Below are positions 44,031 through 52,545 of a stretch of 64,000 bases of DNA, piece after piece. The notes beneath the pieces were generated by a model. That model saw only the letters and a list, made by a program, of their open reading frames with translations, was not told the DNA's origin and searched no databases. Both the position numbers and the translations under genes were made by a program. Position 1 is the stretch's first letter, and each line of letters opens with the position of its first letter. Origin of the DNA: Terriglobia bacterium (GTDB lineage: Bacteria; Acidobacteriota; Terriglobia; JAIQFV01). The stretch spans positions 1-64,000 of the forward strand of contig JAIQFV010000019.1 of the NCBI GenBank assembly GCA_020073085.1. The letters are read 5' to 3'.

Positions 44031-45744
44031 CGGAGTTCCCGTGGAGATGGAGGGTCTCATCAGGATGTACTTTAACTGGGATCCTCTTGTCAGCCTGGGC
44101 CAGTATTTGGGGAGCTGGAAAGGCGAACGCTCAAATACCCTGCCGATTTCCCGAATCGATATACATCACGATTTGGAGAAAGGGCTGTCCGCGCATTTCT
44201 GGAATCATTGCGGGGGGAATGAGTGCGATGCCGGCGAGGCTCGTTTCTTCTACTCGGCGTATGAAGAGGGAACGATCCAAGTGGAAAAGGACCTCCGTTT
44301 CGGCACGGGAAATGCCTGGAAGTTCATATTGCAGCCCGATGGCCGGCTCAAGGTCCTCCCGGTCCAGTTGTCCACTGACGATGCCATCAATCCGTCAACG
44401 AGAGGAGAGCCGCAATTCTTCACACAGGAGTTTTCCCTGGAGCGCGCAACAGTCTTGGCTTACGAGGGCCGGTACTTGAACGCAAACCAGGCCGAACTGG
44501 CGGAAGAGAATCTGAAGCAATTTCCTGAGAACCTGGCGGCGAGAACGCTTTTGCTTGGCTTTTACTACTGGCAGGTTGAAAAACAGGTTGACCTTCAACC
44601 CGTAATTGCGGCGCGGCAGCGACACATTCTCTGGTTGATCGAGCACGCCCCGGAATCGGAGATTACTCGCATCGACGAGGCGCTGATTGCACCGCGGCAC
44701 AGTCCCTTGGCCGATGCGGCCGGCTTCAAACAGGCCGAACAACTTTGGCGGCAGAAGTTGAAAGCAAATAAATGTGATTTCTGTGTGTACGTGCATTCTT
44801 ATTTGTTCGTTCAACTCCACGACAAGCCCCTTGCAGAGGAAATTCTGAGAGGCTATTACCGCGGCAAGCCCGCCGACCCGCACTTTCAGGAGAACTTGAG
44901 CCGGCTGTATGCTTACGGGATCTTAGGTCTGACCGGTCTGACCATCAACGCGTTTCCCGAAGCCACCGATCCCAGTGATGCTCAGAGTCCGTTTGCACGG
45001 AAGGCCAAGGCTTTTTTGCTCCATACCCATCAAGTTCCGATAATTGAAAACGCCGCCGCTGTGCTTGTTGATTTCGGAATCCGCATGCGTGAGAAAGATG
45101 CCACAGGCGATTTTACCGTCGATTTCGAAAGCTTTTCTCGACAGCTCATTCAAAGAGGTGAGCGCCTCAGTCCGGAGCGAGCGGCGTGGAATCGGCTCCG
45201 ACGACAGTTGGAGAGGTATTACGGAAAACTGAGCTTGTCCAGCGACTACCTTCCTCAACTCAAGAAGGTTCTTGAGGGTCAGGAAGCGGCTCTCCAAAAG
45301 ATGGGGACTGTACCCTATCGGATATCTTATCTGTCGGGATGCGCGCTGATGGCTCTTCAAGTAGGCGAACTTGACAAAGCCCAAGAATACGCCCAGGAGG
45401 GTTTGGACCTCACGAGAGGCCAGGACATCGTTTCCAGCATCTATCGGGCGAAGATGAAGATGATACTGGGCCGGGTGGCGCTTCGGCGAGGCGATATGGA
45501 CTCCGCCAGGTCCTTTCTGATTCAAGCAGGCAACGAGCCCATAGGACAATGGCTCGAGAGGATGTTTCCAAGTATGGCATTGGCCAAGGAGCTCTTGGAA
45601 CATGGCGAACGAGCCGCAGTCCTCGAGTATTTGAAAATCTGCGCCGACCACTGGAACAAGGGGAAGGAAGCCCTGCTCAGATGGCGAGAGTCGATTGAAC
45701 AAGGCCAGGCGCCAAAATTTTCTTACGCCACTTTGGTAGAATGA
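44020..45744 (+). CDS. 3' part of the frameshifted TonB-C/TPR-like gene
   Basis: The 574-aa reading starts inside a TonB-C domain (MVIDGVPVEMEGLIRMYFN), continues with a beta-rich domain of about 110 residues (SRIDIHHDLEKGLSAHFWNH, then CGGNECDAGEARFF and QPDGRLKVLPVQ) and then a long helical part with TPR-like pairs (LAEENLKQFPENLAARTLLL, ALQVGELDKAQEYAQEGLDL, GRVALRRGDMDSARSFLIQA). The ATG at 44020 lies in the frameshift site and has no ribosome-binding site, so independent translation is doubtful. Either a real inactivating or programmed frameshift or a sequencing error in C5 explains the split. Confidence 0.7.
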   Translation: MVIDGVPVEMEGLIRMYFNWDPLVSLGQYLGSWKGERSNTLPISRIDIHHDLEKGLSAHFWNHCGGNECDAGEARFFYSAYEEGTIQVEKDLRFGTGNAWKFILQPDGRLKVLPVQLSTDDAINPSTRGEPQFFTQEFSLERATVLAYEGRYLNANQAELAEENLKQFPENLAARTLLLGFYYWQVEKQVDLQPVIAARQRHILWLIEHAPESEITRIDEALIAPRHSPLADAAGFKQAEQLWRQKLKANKCDFCVYVHSYLFVQLHDKPLAEEILRGYYRGKPADPHFQENLSRLYAYGILGLTGLTINAFPEATDPSDAQSPFARKAKAFLLHTHQVPIIENAAAVLVDFGIRMREKDATGDFTVDFESFSRQLIQRGERLSPERAAWNRLRRQLERYYGKLSLSSDYLPQLKKVLEGQEAALQKMGTVPYRISYLSGCALMALQVGELDKAQEYAQEGLDLTRGQDIVSSIYRAKMKMILGRVALRRGDMDSARSFLIQAGNEPIGQWLERMFPSMALAKELLEHGERAAVLEYLKICADHWNKGKEALLRWRESIEQGQAPKFSYATLVE

Positions 45745-45995
45745 ATTTTGTGGAAATCGGAAAGGTCTGAGCCTGGCTTTGCTTGGAGCCGATGGAGGGG
45801 CAACCTTCCCCCAACTCCGCGTTGACGGCCGGCAGGGGTGACGGTATCAGCATTGGTGGACGGTCGTAGTCTTTCGTTGGGACTTAACGCACCGCTCGAA
45901 TACGGGTGGCACCTGCGGGCGGTCGTGTCCGACCTGATGAATCGAAGCTCATCCCCTCGTAGGACGAGAAGAGGCTCTTTCGAGTCACTGGGTTA

Positions 45996-46337
45996 TCAGG
46001 CTTTGATTTTCTTGATCGTGGTGTTCGCGCGACCCGTTTTGATGGCGACCTTCACAGCATCCTCCATGGGATCTTTGAAGGGCACCTCGATTCGGAGCAG
46101 GCCGTGCTCGTAGATCGCTTCGGCTTTGTCAGGTTTCACTGCCCAAGCTAGAGCCAGTGCTGAAACATACTCGATGTCCCTTGCTGGCGCGGTCAGGTGG
46201 ACGCTGTCTTCTAGGATCTTCAGATCGATGATATCCGTTGGCGCTCCTGGGATGGCGAACTCCACTACTAGCTTCAGGTTCTCCTCGTCAGCATACGCTA
46301 CTGTGTTGGGCGCAACCCTAATCCGATTTTCCGGCAT
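45996..46337 (-). CDS. Small heat-shock protein (Hsp20/alpha-crystallin-like)
   Basis: The 113-aa protein carries a compact alpha-crystallin-type domain: ADEENLKLVVEFAIPGAPTD opens it and HGLLRIEVPFKDP closes it with the G-x-L pattern. The usual A-x-x-x-n-G-v-L motif reads AIYEHGLLRIEVP. The N-terminal arm is short and no C-terminal I-x-I tail is obvious, so higher-order assembly may differ from classical Hsp20. A purine-rich AAGGGGG precedes the ATG. It would bind unfolding proteins in the cytosol. Confidence 0.78.
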   Translation of the reverse strand: MPENRIRVAPNTVAYADEENLKLVVEFAIPGAPTDIIDLKILEDSVHLTAPARDIEYVSALALAWAVKPDKAEAIYEHGLLRIEVPFKDPMEDAVKVAIKTGRANTTIKKIKA

Positions 46338-46530
46338 ACTGGCAACCCCCTTGTTGCTGGGAACAACTCAGCCTCGTTAACCCTATAACATGGTTGACTT
46401 TGCAGGTCAAGTACGACGGCCGCGGGCTGAGAGCCCGTCGCTGCTTCTGCTACCACCCATCACCTGAAACCTCTGTCCTCCGCGTCTTTTGCGATCCATA
46501 TCATGCTAAACAAGTAGAGTTACTCTTGCC

Positions 46531-47214
46531 TCAACTGGAAATCCTGTGCGCGCGGACGACAAATCGCTTGGGTGCCGGACCCACATAATAGAAAGGGTAA
46601 CAAGTCACGAGGGTAAGAACTGCATCCTCGGAATCGTCCAGCACTGAAACGTTATCGGAGCTGACCACTGCGGTAAAGTCGACGCGATAGCGGAAGGAGC
46701 CGTCCAACGTCGTCAACGTGATTTCATCATCCTTGGTGACCTTGCGCAACTCTCTGAAGAACGTGTCCCGGTGTCCCGTAATCACAACGTTCCCTTGCTG
46801 ACCCGGCAGCGGGGTACCCGAAAGATGCCCGACAGCGCGTCGCAGGGTCTTTCCGTCGGTGCCTTCCATGATCATTGCCTCAAGACCGATTGTGCTGATC
46901 TCGATCTTCCCCACGGGGAAGCCCCTGGGAACAGGCTTGCCGGGGCTCGCGGACTTCACGCCGTTTGTTTCCTCCAGGGGAGCTGCAAGGGGCGACGGCG
47001 GAATATTCTTATCCCCGTCGGTGGAGATCCTCAAATCTTTCGATGCTTGCTCGAATCGCCACTTTTCGTGAGACTGATAAATCCTCGTGTCGATCATCAC
47101 GTAGCCGACGTAAACCAACAGAAGAGTGCCGATGACAAGAAAGAGGTTTCGGCTCCAATGGAAGATCGAATGGCCTCGTCGACGAGAATTTGGCGCTCCG
47201 ATTCTGGGGATCAT
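46531..47214 (-). CDS. Sortase (class D-like transpeptidase)
   Basis: The 227-aa protein has an N-terminal membrane anchor (LFLVIGTLLLVYVGYVMI, about 24-41), a linker and a sortase domain (about 100-225). The catalytic triad is visible: H148 in VITGHRDTFF, C205 in LTLVTCYPF and R217 in PAPKRFVVRAH. The TLVTCYPF form fits class D. It would join proteins with an LPxTx-type signal to a nucleophile at the cell surface. Its start overlaps the stop of the VWFA gene (ATGA), so the two are co-translated. A candidate substrate with LPQTA lies 1.6 kb upstream in the same direction. Sortases are uncommon in Gram-negative bacteria. Confidence 0.9.
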   Translation of the reverse strand: MIPRIGAPNSRRRGHSIFHWSRNLFLVIGTLLLVYVGYVMIDTRIYQSHEKWRFEQASKDLRISTDGDKNIPPSPLAAPLEETNGVKSASPGKPVPRGFPVGKIEISTIGLEAMIMEGTDGKTLRRAVGHLSGTPLPGQQGNVVITGHRDTFFRELRKVTKDDEITLTTLDGSFRYRVDFTAVVSSDNVSVLDDSEDAVLTLVTCYPFYYVGPAPKRFVVRAHRISS

Positions 47215-48230
47215 GGTTTGTTGCTCAGTTTGGCTGGCGAGGATTCGGGTTTGTTGGGCGCATAATAACCGGGACGAGTTCGAACGATGAGGCGTCCACC
47301 CCCTGCCACGGCCTTCACCGTCACGGCCCGATAATTCCCATCTCGTTTTTCATTGGTAGACTCATAAGCGATGGTGTATTGGTTACGAATATCATGCGCG
47401 ATTTGCTCACAAATGGGGATCACGTCCTTTAACCTCTCCGGCAAAAAAGCCTTTCCACCCGTGGCCTTTGCAAACCGATGGAGGACATGTGGGTTCTTGT
47501 CGGGATCATCCGGTTCAACGAGACCCAGGGTATAGATGATGACGTCGGACTTCATCGCCAATGCCATGACCTGGTCCAGGGTGTGCTTGCTGGCGTTGTC
47601 GGCCCCATCGCTGACGACGATGAGGACTTTCTTGTCCCGATTACCTTTCTTCAGGTGTTCGAGCGCAGCCGCGATGGCGTCGTAGAGCGCCGTCTCGCCG
47701 TTTGCGGCAATTCGGGAGAGGGCGACCGCCAATTGATCCGGTTGGTCGGTGAACGCCGTGTCGGGGGGAAGGCCAAAGGAAACGTGTTCGTTGAAATTGA
47801 CCACGAACATTTGGTCCTGCGGGTTACTGGACCGTGCGAAGGCCAAAGCGGCGGCAATCACTTCAGCGCGCCTCGGTTTCATGCTTCCACTGTTATCGAC
47901 AACCAAGCCGACCGTGACCGGAATATCCTGGTGGGTGAAATACGTGATTTGTTGGAGAACCCCGTCCTCGTAAACCTGAAAGTGGTCTTTGCCCAATCCT
48001 GAAACAAGAACACCCTTGTGGGTCTGCACGGTTGCGCGCAGGATCACCATTTCCACGTCCATCCGAATCGTGTAGGGATCGGTTTGGCGGCTCTCTGCCG
48101 GTGGACTCTCTTGAGGGCAGACAACGCTCGACAGAAGAATCAGGAAGAACAGTGCGGCCAGACACCGGCAAATGGCGATACAATCCCTCTTGTGGCGTGC
48201 TCCAATTCTGATTGATCCCAAGGCCCTCAA
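47211..48230 (-). CDS. VWFA-related acidobacterial protein, secreted
   Basis: The product has up to 339 aa with a hydrophobic signal segment (CLAALFFLILLSSVVCPQ). An N-terminal module (VILRATVQTHKGVLVSGLGK, DHFQVYEDGVLQQITYF) precedes a von Willebrand A domain with MIDAS residues D-x-S-x-S in VDNSGSMKP, a Thr in GETALYDAI and Asp in VSDGADNASKH. This combination defines the VWFA-related Acidobacterial family (TIGR03436). It would bind a partner through a metal ion outside the cell. The start is unsure: TTG 48230 opens the longest frame, and other non-ATG codons follow. It overlaps the sortase gene by 4 bp. Confidence 0.87.
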   Translation of the reverse strand: MRALGSIRIGARHKRDCIAICRCLAALFFLILLSSVVCPQESPPAESRQTDPYTIRMDVEMVILRATVQTHKGVLVSGLGKDHFQVYEDGVLQQITYFTHQDIPVTVGLVVDNSGSMKPRRAEVIAAALAFARSSNPQDQMFVVNFNEHVSFGLPPDTAFTDQPDQLAVALSRIAANGETALYDAIAAALEHLKKGNRDKKVLIVVSDGADNASKHTLDQVMALAMKSDVIIYTLGLVEPDDPDKNPHVLHRFAKATGGKAFLPERLKDVIPICEQIAHDIRNQYTIAYESTNEKRDGNYRAVTVKAVAGGGRLIVRTRPGYYAPNKPESSPAKLSNKP

Positions 48231-48257
48231 CTTCCACCCCCCTGTAAAGGCGAACTG

Positions 48258-48455
48258 TTACTCGGGTGAAGAGACTCGATCGGCCACCCATCTGCCTTTC
48301 AGTTGAAGGGCACTACTCGCAAGCGCTTGCGCTCCGCGTCCCAGGAGACTGCCACCCCGTTTGAGGACGAGGCACATCACATAGGCACCAAAGAGTAGCG
48401 CTACAACGAAAAAACCTGCAAGCAGGCAAACGGCGAATTCACCAAGAGTGAGCAT
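48258..48455 (-). CDS. Small single-pass membrane protein
   Basis: The 65-aa reading has one strong hydrophobic helix (FAVCLLAGFFVVALLFGAYV) followed by a basic, probably cytosolic part (LKRGGSLLGRG). It lies 27 bp upstream of the VWFA gene in the same direction and between the LPQTA protein gene and the VWFA-sortase pair. No family is recognised and no clear ribosome-binding site is seen, so the call rests on topology and context. Confidence 0.45.
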   Translation of the reverse strand: MLTLGEFAVCLLAGFFVVALLFGAYVMCLVLKRGGSLLGRGAQALASSALQLKGRWVADRVSSPE

Positions 48456-48772
48456 ATTCTTTGAGTCTTTGTCATCATATCAAGTTGTACCGCTGATTAG
48501 TCTTGAACCTGTCCTTGGTTATCCAGGTTGTAGCGTTGCAGGTTTATTCCTGATCGGCCCTGTCCGTAGAAGGAATCGGACCCGTAGTTCAAGGGCCCAT
48601 GTTCGGGTGAGGACGGACTCTGTCGCCCGCCAGGGGAGGTTGTCCTCGTGTAGCCGCCTCCCCCCCGCAATCTCCCGGAGTCCCGTCGAGTCCACTCCGG
48701 TTAAGAAGGTGCTCCCGAAACGTCCTCAGGGGACCCCGACGCGTGGCCCACACAACCACAGACTTGCCTGAC

Positions 48773-49480
48773 TTAAGCAGCTCGCTTCCCAATAACCAGG
48801 AGCGCGAGGCCTGTCCCCAGCGAAAGCAGCCCAATCAATCCCGCGAGCGGCAATAAACTGGCCGTTTGGGGCAAGCTCTTTGCGGCGACCTCAACCGGCG
48901 CGGGCTCAACCACCTTCGGCGGTGTCTCAACCACCTTAGTTACTTCGACCACTTCTCCTGTAGGTGCAACAGCGATGACCGGCGCCGTCTTCAAAGCCTC
49001 GATGGGCGCTGCATCCAGCTCGATCGGCGTCGCGAGTATGGGCTGATTGGTTATCTTCGCCAGCTCGATGGCCCTTGACTTGGGGTACACAAATTCCTCG
49101 CCCCATTGACGCCCTGGATAAAACCATGCCCGGATGGCTTCCGGCTGCCCCTCCGCCCTCTCCTTGAACGTCATGACCGTTTTGTCGGTCGCCTTCAAAC
49201 GGTAGTTGGGGATGGCGAGAATGGTTGTAAACACATGTGTTTCGTCTTCGCTGAAGATCTGGACGATGTGGCGGTCTGCCAGTGAGTCAAAGATCTTGAA
49301 GACATAGGTGCCCGCCGGCAAATTGTGAGCGCCCACACCTGGAACTTCGATTGGCGCGTTGAAGGTCACAATGGTTTTCCTGTCCCACTCGCCTGCCCTC
49401 GAACTGGTGGACAGAAACGTTAGAGCCAGGCTGATGCAGAAAATTATCGCTATTGCTGTGTATAAGTTTGTCCTTTTCAT
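48773..49480 (-). CDS. Secreted protein with LPQTA sorting signal
   Basis: The 235-aa product has a signal peptide (NLYTAIAIIFCISLALTFLS), a beta-rich domain (KTIVTFNAPIEVPGVGAHNL, PAGTYVFKIFD, HVFTTILAIPNYRL), a Pro/Val-rich stalk (VVETPPKVVEPAPVE) and a sorting signal: LPQTA at 203-207, a hydrophobic helix (about 211-230) and the basic tail GKRAA. This three-part C-terminus is what sortases cleave, although the usual G of LPxTG is A. The gene is oriented as the sortase gene and lies 1.6 kb upstream, so it is the likely substrate. The folded domain matches small secreted proteins common in Acidobacteriota; its role is unknown. Confidence 0.85.
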   Translation of the reverse strand: MKRTNLYTAIAIIFCISLALTFLSTSSRAGEWDRKTIVTFNAPIEVPGVGAHNLPAGTYVFKIFDSLADRHIVQIFSEDETHVFTTILAIPNYRLKATDKTVMTFKERAEGQPEAIRAWFYPGRQWGEEFVYPKSRAIELAKITNQPILATPIELDAAPIEALKTAPVIAVAPTGEVVEVTKVVETPPKVVEPAPVEVAAKSLPQTASLLPLAGLIGLLSLGTGLALLVIGKRAA

Positions 49481-49579
49481 GGGTATTCCCTCTGTCTTTC
49501 TTGGGGCGATCGGTTCTGCCCCGGAGCAAACATAATCGGATTACCTATCAAGTGAACTGATGAGACTCCAGACCTGCCT

Positions 49580-49712
49580 CCCAGGCAAATCCGGCTGGGA
49601 ATTTCAAGCACATCTCTTATACCCCGGAGGTGATTGGCGTGTCAGTTCAGTCCTGCTCATACCTCTGGTCACAATTGCTCAGGCCAGTTATTGAGGGGAG
49701 GTTCCAGGCAGG
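49580..49712 (+). repeat. Dispersed intergenic repeat, copy A
   Basis: About 130 bp with marks CCAGGCAAATCCGGCTGG, CTCTTATACCCCGGAGG, GTCAGTTCAGTCCTGCTCA and ACAATTGCTCA. Related copies lie at 53638-53762 (same strand), 60425-60555 (opposite strand) and partly at 62825-62890. No encoded product is supported. Confidence 0.65.
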
Positions 49713-49717
49713 GTCGG

Positions 49718-49906
49718 TCACGAGTTGGCGGGGGAGCCAGAATTCTCGTCCGGGTAGTAGATTTCGTTGACGATGCCGTGGCTGAGTGTAAACCAGAGCC
49801 GGCAGCTGGTGTGATAGGCGGTGCCGAGACCTTCTTTGGCCCTGGACGTCCAACGCGGTTCGATTCCGGGCGCGCCGAATGCGATCAAGTGTTCAGTTGG
49901 ATTCAT
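49718..49906 (-). pseudogene. GH15 glucoamylase, N-terminal remnant
   Basis: Sixty-two codons read MNPTEHLIAFGAPGIEPRWT, then SRAKEGLGTAYHTSCRLWFT and LSHGIVNEIYYP. This is the conserved opening of bacterial family 15 glucan 1,4-alpha-glucosidases of about 800 residues. After IYYP similarity ends and a stop follows. The start lies 9 bp after the HAD gene stop, so it was the next gene of that operon. Catalytic residues are all lost. Confidence 0.78.
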
Positions 49907-49915
49907 ATCAGGATG

Positions 49916-50638
49916 TCAAACGCTTCCGCGAGCAACCTGGACAGCCCGTGGAACAAAGTCTTGCCGGTCGTAGTTCAACAAAGCGCCGATCCGATCGATA
50001 CTCACGTCAGCAGCCGGGTAGGTCCCCAGAATCTTCGGATCCAGCGCGTAGTGCCCCTGCCGCACGAAGACAGTCGTCACCCGCCGGCCCCAGATTTTCT
50101 TGATGGCGGCGAGAATGCGCAGCTTATCATCCACCATGACATAATGATCCGCTGGGTACTGCGCTTCCACGTCGGCCAACTCGTGCTCTTTATGCACGTA
50201 AATCAACGTGCGCCCATCGACCGCTTCATAAAGTCCGGAGCGGTCCACTTTGCGGGGTTGGAAAACGACGTCGCCGTCAGTCAGAAGTACGGCCGCTCCC
50301 CATTGCTTGACGCGCTCGATGACGTCAAGCGAGTTGGGGAAGAGGCGGTTAGCAAAGGGATAGTTTATGAGGAAACGCGAAACGGCCAGCAGACCCAGGT
50401 CATGCGGATACTCGCTTCGGTAACGCTGCAAGGCGCCCAAGTAATCGGCGTAACCCAGCTGGCTTCGCAACTGCTCGAAAATGGTCCAGTAGCACCGCGC
50501 CCGCCTGGGGCCGACTTCCCGCTTGAGATATTTGCTGAGGTCGGCGATGACCTGGTCGTTGTCGAGCAACGTGTTGTCCACGTCGAAAAGGAAAACGATT
50601 TTCGCGGGAACTGAACGTCTGGGAGTTTTTCTTTTCAT
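49916..50638 (-). CDS. HAD-superfamily hydrolase
   Basis: The 240-aa protein carries the HAD motifs in order: I, FLFDVDNTLLDND (nucleophile Asp and second Asp); II, AAVLLTDGDVV (T); III/IV, Lys in QPRKVDRSG and the acidic HYVMVDDKLRI. The cap between motif I and II is helical. Substrates of this branch are phosphorylated small molecules, not predictable here. It sits in a run of glucose-metabolism genes and gene remnants (zwf upstream, polyphosphate glucokinase and glucoamylase remnants on either side), so a sugar phosphate is a reasonable guess. No clear ribosome-binding site before the ATG at 50638. Confidence 0.83.
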   Translation of the reverse strand: MKRKTPRRSVPAKIVFLFDVDNTLLDNDQVIADLSKYLKREVGPRRARCYWTIFEQLRSQLGYADYLGALQRYRSEYPHDLGLLAVSRFLINYPFANRLFPNSLDVIERVKQWGAAVLLTDGDVVFQPRKVDRSGLYEAVDGRTLIYVHKEHELADVEAQYPADHYVMVDDKLRILAAIKKIWGRRVTTVFVRQGHYALDPKILGTYPAADVSIDRIGALLNYDRQDFVPRAVQVARGSV

Positions 50639-50719
50639 AAGTTAATGGACGAACTGCTTATGAGTTGAACCCCTATAAGGCTTGGTCCAAAGGCGATATC
50701 CGCCTTGGAATACGTTGGA

Positions 50720-50827
50720 GTTGGTTCCCGGGCACGTGCCGGATGAAAGTTTCTTGAGCAGTCTGGCACTGCCTCCCTCCAGCATCTTCACATGGGTGCC
50801 GCCAGCGTCGATGACGAGAATTCTCAT
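50720..50827 (-). pseudogene. Polyphosphate glucokinase (ROK type), N-terminal remnant
   Basis: About 36 codons read MRILVIDAGGTHVKMLEGGS and ARLLKKLSSGT, the phosphate-binding opening of ROK-type polyphosphate glucokinases. Similarity then stops. It begins 28 bp after the zwf stop. No sugar-binding or catalytic part remains. Confidence 0.65.
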
Positions 50828-50854
50828 GGCATCAAATATTTCAGATTGTGTCAA

Positions 50855-52390
50855 TCACGAATTCTTTCCCTTTTTCTTGCGCAGGCCCACCAATTCGGTC
50901 GGCTCGGGCCAACTGTGTCCGTGAGCCAGCAGTCCCTGAGTATCCTCGGGTCCCCAAGTGCCGGCGGCGTAATTGGGAAAATCACTGGGCGGAGCTACCG
51001 CCCAGGCGTCGAGGACCGGCATCAACAGCCGCCAGGCCGCCTCAACCTGATCGGCCCGCATGAACAACGTGGGGTCGTTCTTCATGACGTCCCAGAGCAA
51101 CGTCTCATACGCATTGGGAGATGGTGCGGCAAAGCTCTCACGATAATTGAACCGTAAGTCCACCGGTCGCAGTCGCATCTTTGGCCCCGGATATTTGGCT
51201 TGAAATCCCAATACGATTCCTTCCTCCGGTTGGATCGACAGGACGAGCCGAGATGGATGCCAATCGCGGCCCGACTCGGGCGGAAACGACTGATGCGGGA
51301 CGCCGCGGAACTGGATGGCAATTTCGGAGGCCTGCCGGGCGAGCCGCTTTCCGGTCCGGAGGTAGAAAGGCACGTCCTGCCAGCGCCAATTGTCAAGGAA
51401 CAGCTTTAACGCCACAAATGTCTCCGTCTGGGAATCAGGCGATACGCCGTCTTCTTCGCGGTAACCAGGCGCTTTCTTGCCGCCGACCCAACCCGCGCCG
51501 TATTGCCCGCGCACCACGCAATGATGGACGGCGTCAGCGTGAATCGGACGAACGGCGTGGAGGACGTCTACTTTCTTGTTGCGAATCTCGTCGGCCTCGA
51601 AGGAGACCATCGGTTCCATGGCGACGAGACAAAGGAGTTGCATGAGGTGATTCTGCACCATGTCGCGCAGGGCTCCGGCGTGGTCGTAATAGCCGCCGCG
51701 ATGTTCGACACCGACAGCTTCGACAGCGGTGATAGTCACGTAATCCACATAACGCCGGTTCCAGAGCGGCTCGAAAAGTGGATTGGCAAAGCGGAAAGCC
51801 AGAATATTCTGCACCGTTTCCTTGCCCAAATAATGGTCGATGCGAAAGATTTGAGATTCCTCGAAATTGGCGGCGAGGATGGCATTCAGGGCGCGGGCGG
51901 ATTCCAGGTCATAGCCGATCGGTTTCTCGACCACAATCCGCGCCCATTCCCGGTCACGCGCCAGTCCGGCCTTGCCGAGGTATTTTGGGATTTCGCCGAA
52001 CATGCTCGGCGGTGTGGCCATGTAAAAGACGCGGTGGACTTTGGCGCCCCATTCCTTTTCCAGCTTCGCGCATTGTTCGCCCAGGTCCGTATAAGTTTGC
52101 AGCTTCTTGAAATCGCCCTGCTGGTAATGGAGATGCCGGGCAAACTCGCCCCATTCGCCGGTTTTCACCTTTCCTTGGCGCGAGAATTCCTTGACGCCGT
52201 CGTGGAGACGCCGGCGCAGCTTTTCGTCGCTCAAGTCAACGCGATCCACCGCGATGACCGAAAAATGAGCGGGCATACTTCGGTCGCGTGAGAGGTCAAA
52301 CAAGGCCGGCACAAGTTTCCGCCAGGTCAAGTCACCGGCCCCGCCAAAAATGACGAACACCGTCGGTTCGAGTTGGTCATTCTTTTCCAT
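50855..52390 (-). CDS. zwf: Glucose-6-phosphate 1-dehydrogenase
   Basis: The 511-aa cytosolic enzyme oxidises glucose 6-phosphate to 6-phosphogluconolactone with NAD(P). The N-terminal nucleotide motif is VFVIFGGAGDLTWRKLVPAL. The catalytic region reads EKPIGYDLESARALN and RIDHYLGKETVQNILAFRFA with the active His. FANPLFEPLWNRRYVDYVTI and GGYYDHAGALRDMVQNHLMQ follow as in all family members. Length is normal. ATG 52390 is preferred to GTG 52399; AAGAAGTGAG lies just upstream, inside the end of the gnd remnant. No intact gnd or lactonase gene lies in the window. Confidence 0.95.
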   Translation of the reverse strand: MEKNDQLEPTVFVIFGGAGDLTWRKLVPALFDLSRDRSMPAHFSVIAVDRVDLSDEKLRRRLHDGVKEFSRQGKVKTGEWGEFARHLHYQQGDFKKLQTYTDLGEQCAKLEKEWGAKVHRVFYMATPPSMFGEIPKYLGKAGLARDREWARIVVEKPIGYDLESARALNAILAANFEESQIFRIDHYLGKETVQNILAFRFANPLFEPLWNRRYVDYVTITAVEAVGVEHRGGYYDHAGALRDMVQNHLMQLLCLVAMEPMVSFEADEIRNKKVDVLHAVRPIHADAVHHCVVRGQYGAGWVGGKKAPGYREEDGVSPDSQTETFVALKLFLDNWRWQDVPFYLRTGKRLARQASEIAIQFRGVPHQSFPPESGRDWHPSRLVLSIQPEEGIVLGFQAKYPGPKMRLRPVDLRFNYRESFAAPSPNAYETLLWDVMKNDPTLFMRADQVEAAWRLLMPVLDAWAVAPPSDFPNYAAGTWGPEDTQGLLAHGHSWPEPTELVGLRKKKGKNS

Positions 52391-52395
52391 GATTC

Positions 52396-52510
52396 TCACT
52401 TCTTCACCTGTTCCGGGTGAGACGTGCCCTTGGCATCGATCCGCTCATAAGCGTGTGCGCCGAAGTGATCCCTACGGGCCTGGATGAGATTGAGTGGCAG
52501 CCTGGCGCTT
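52396..52510 (-). pseudogene. 6-phosphogluconate dehydrogenase, C-terminal remnant
   Basis: The minus strand reads [20 protein letters not shown], then [15 protein letters not shown] and a TGA at 52398-52396. This is the C-terminal end of bacterial gnd products (NLIQAQRDxFGAHTYER). Upstream of it the frame is closed by stops. It ends 6 bp before the zwf ATG, so gnd and zwf were once adjacent. Confidence 0.75.
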
Positions 52511-52545
52511 CAACTTGATTCCACTCATCAAGTCCTTTCACGACG

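Noticed and set aside
49634-50614. 326-codon plus-strand open frame
   Set aside because: It runs antisense through the GH15 remnant and the HAD gene, whose motifs are clear on the other strand.
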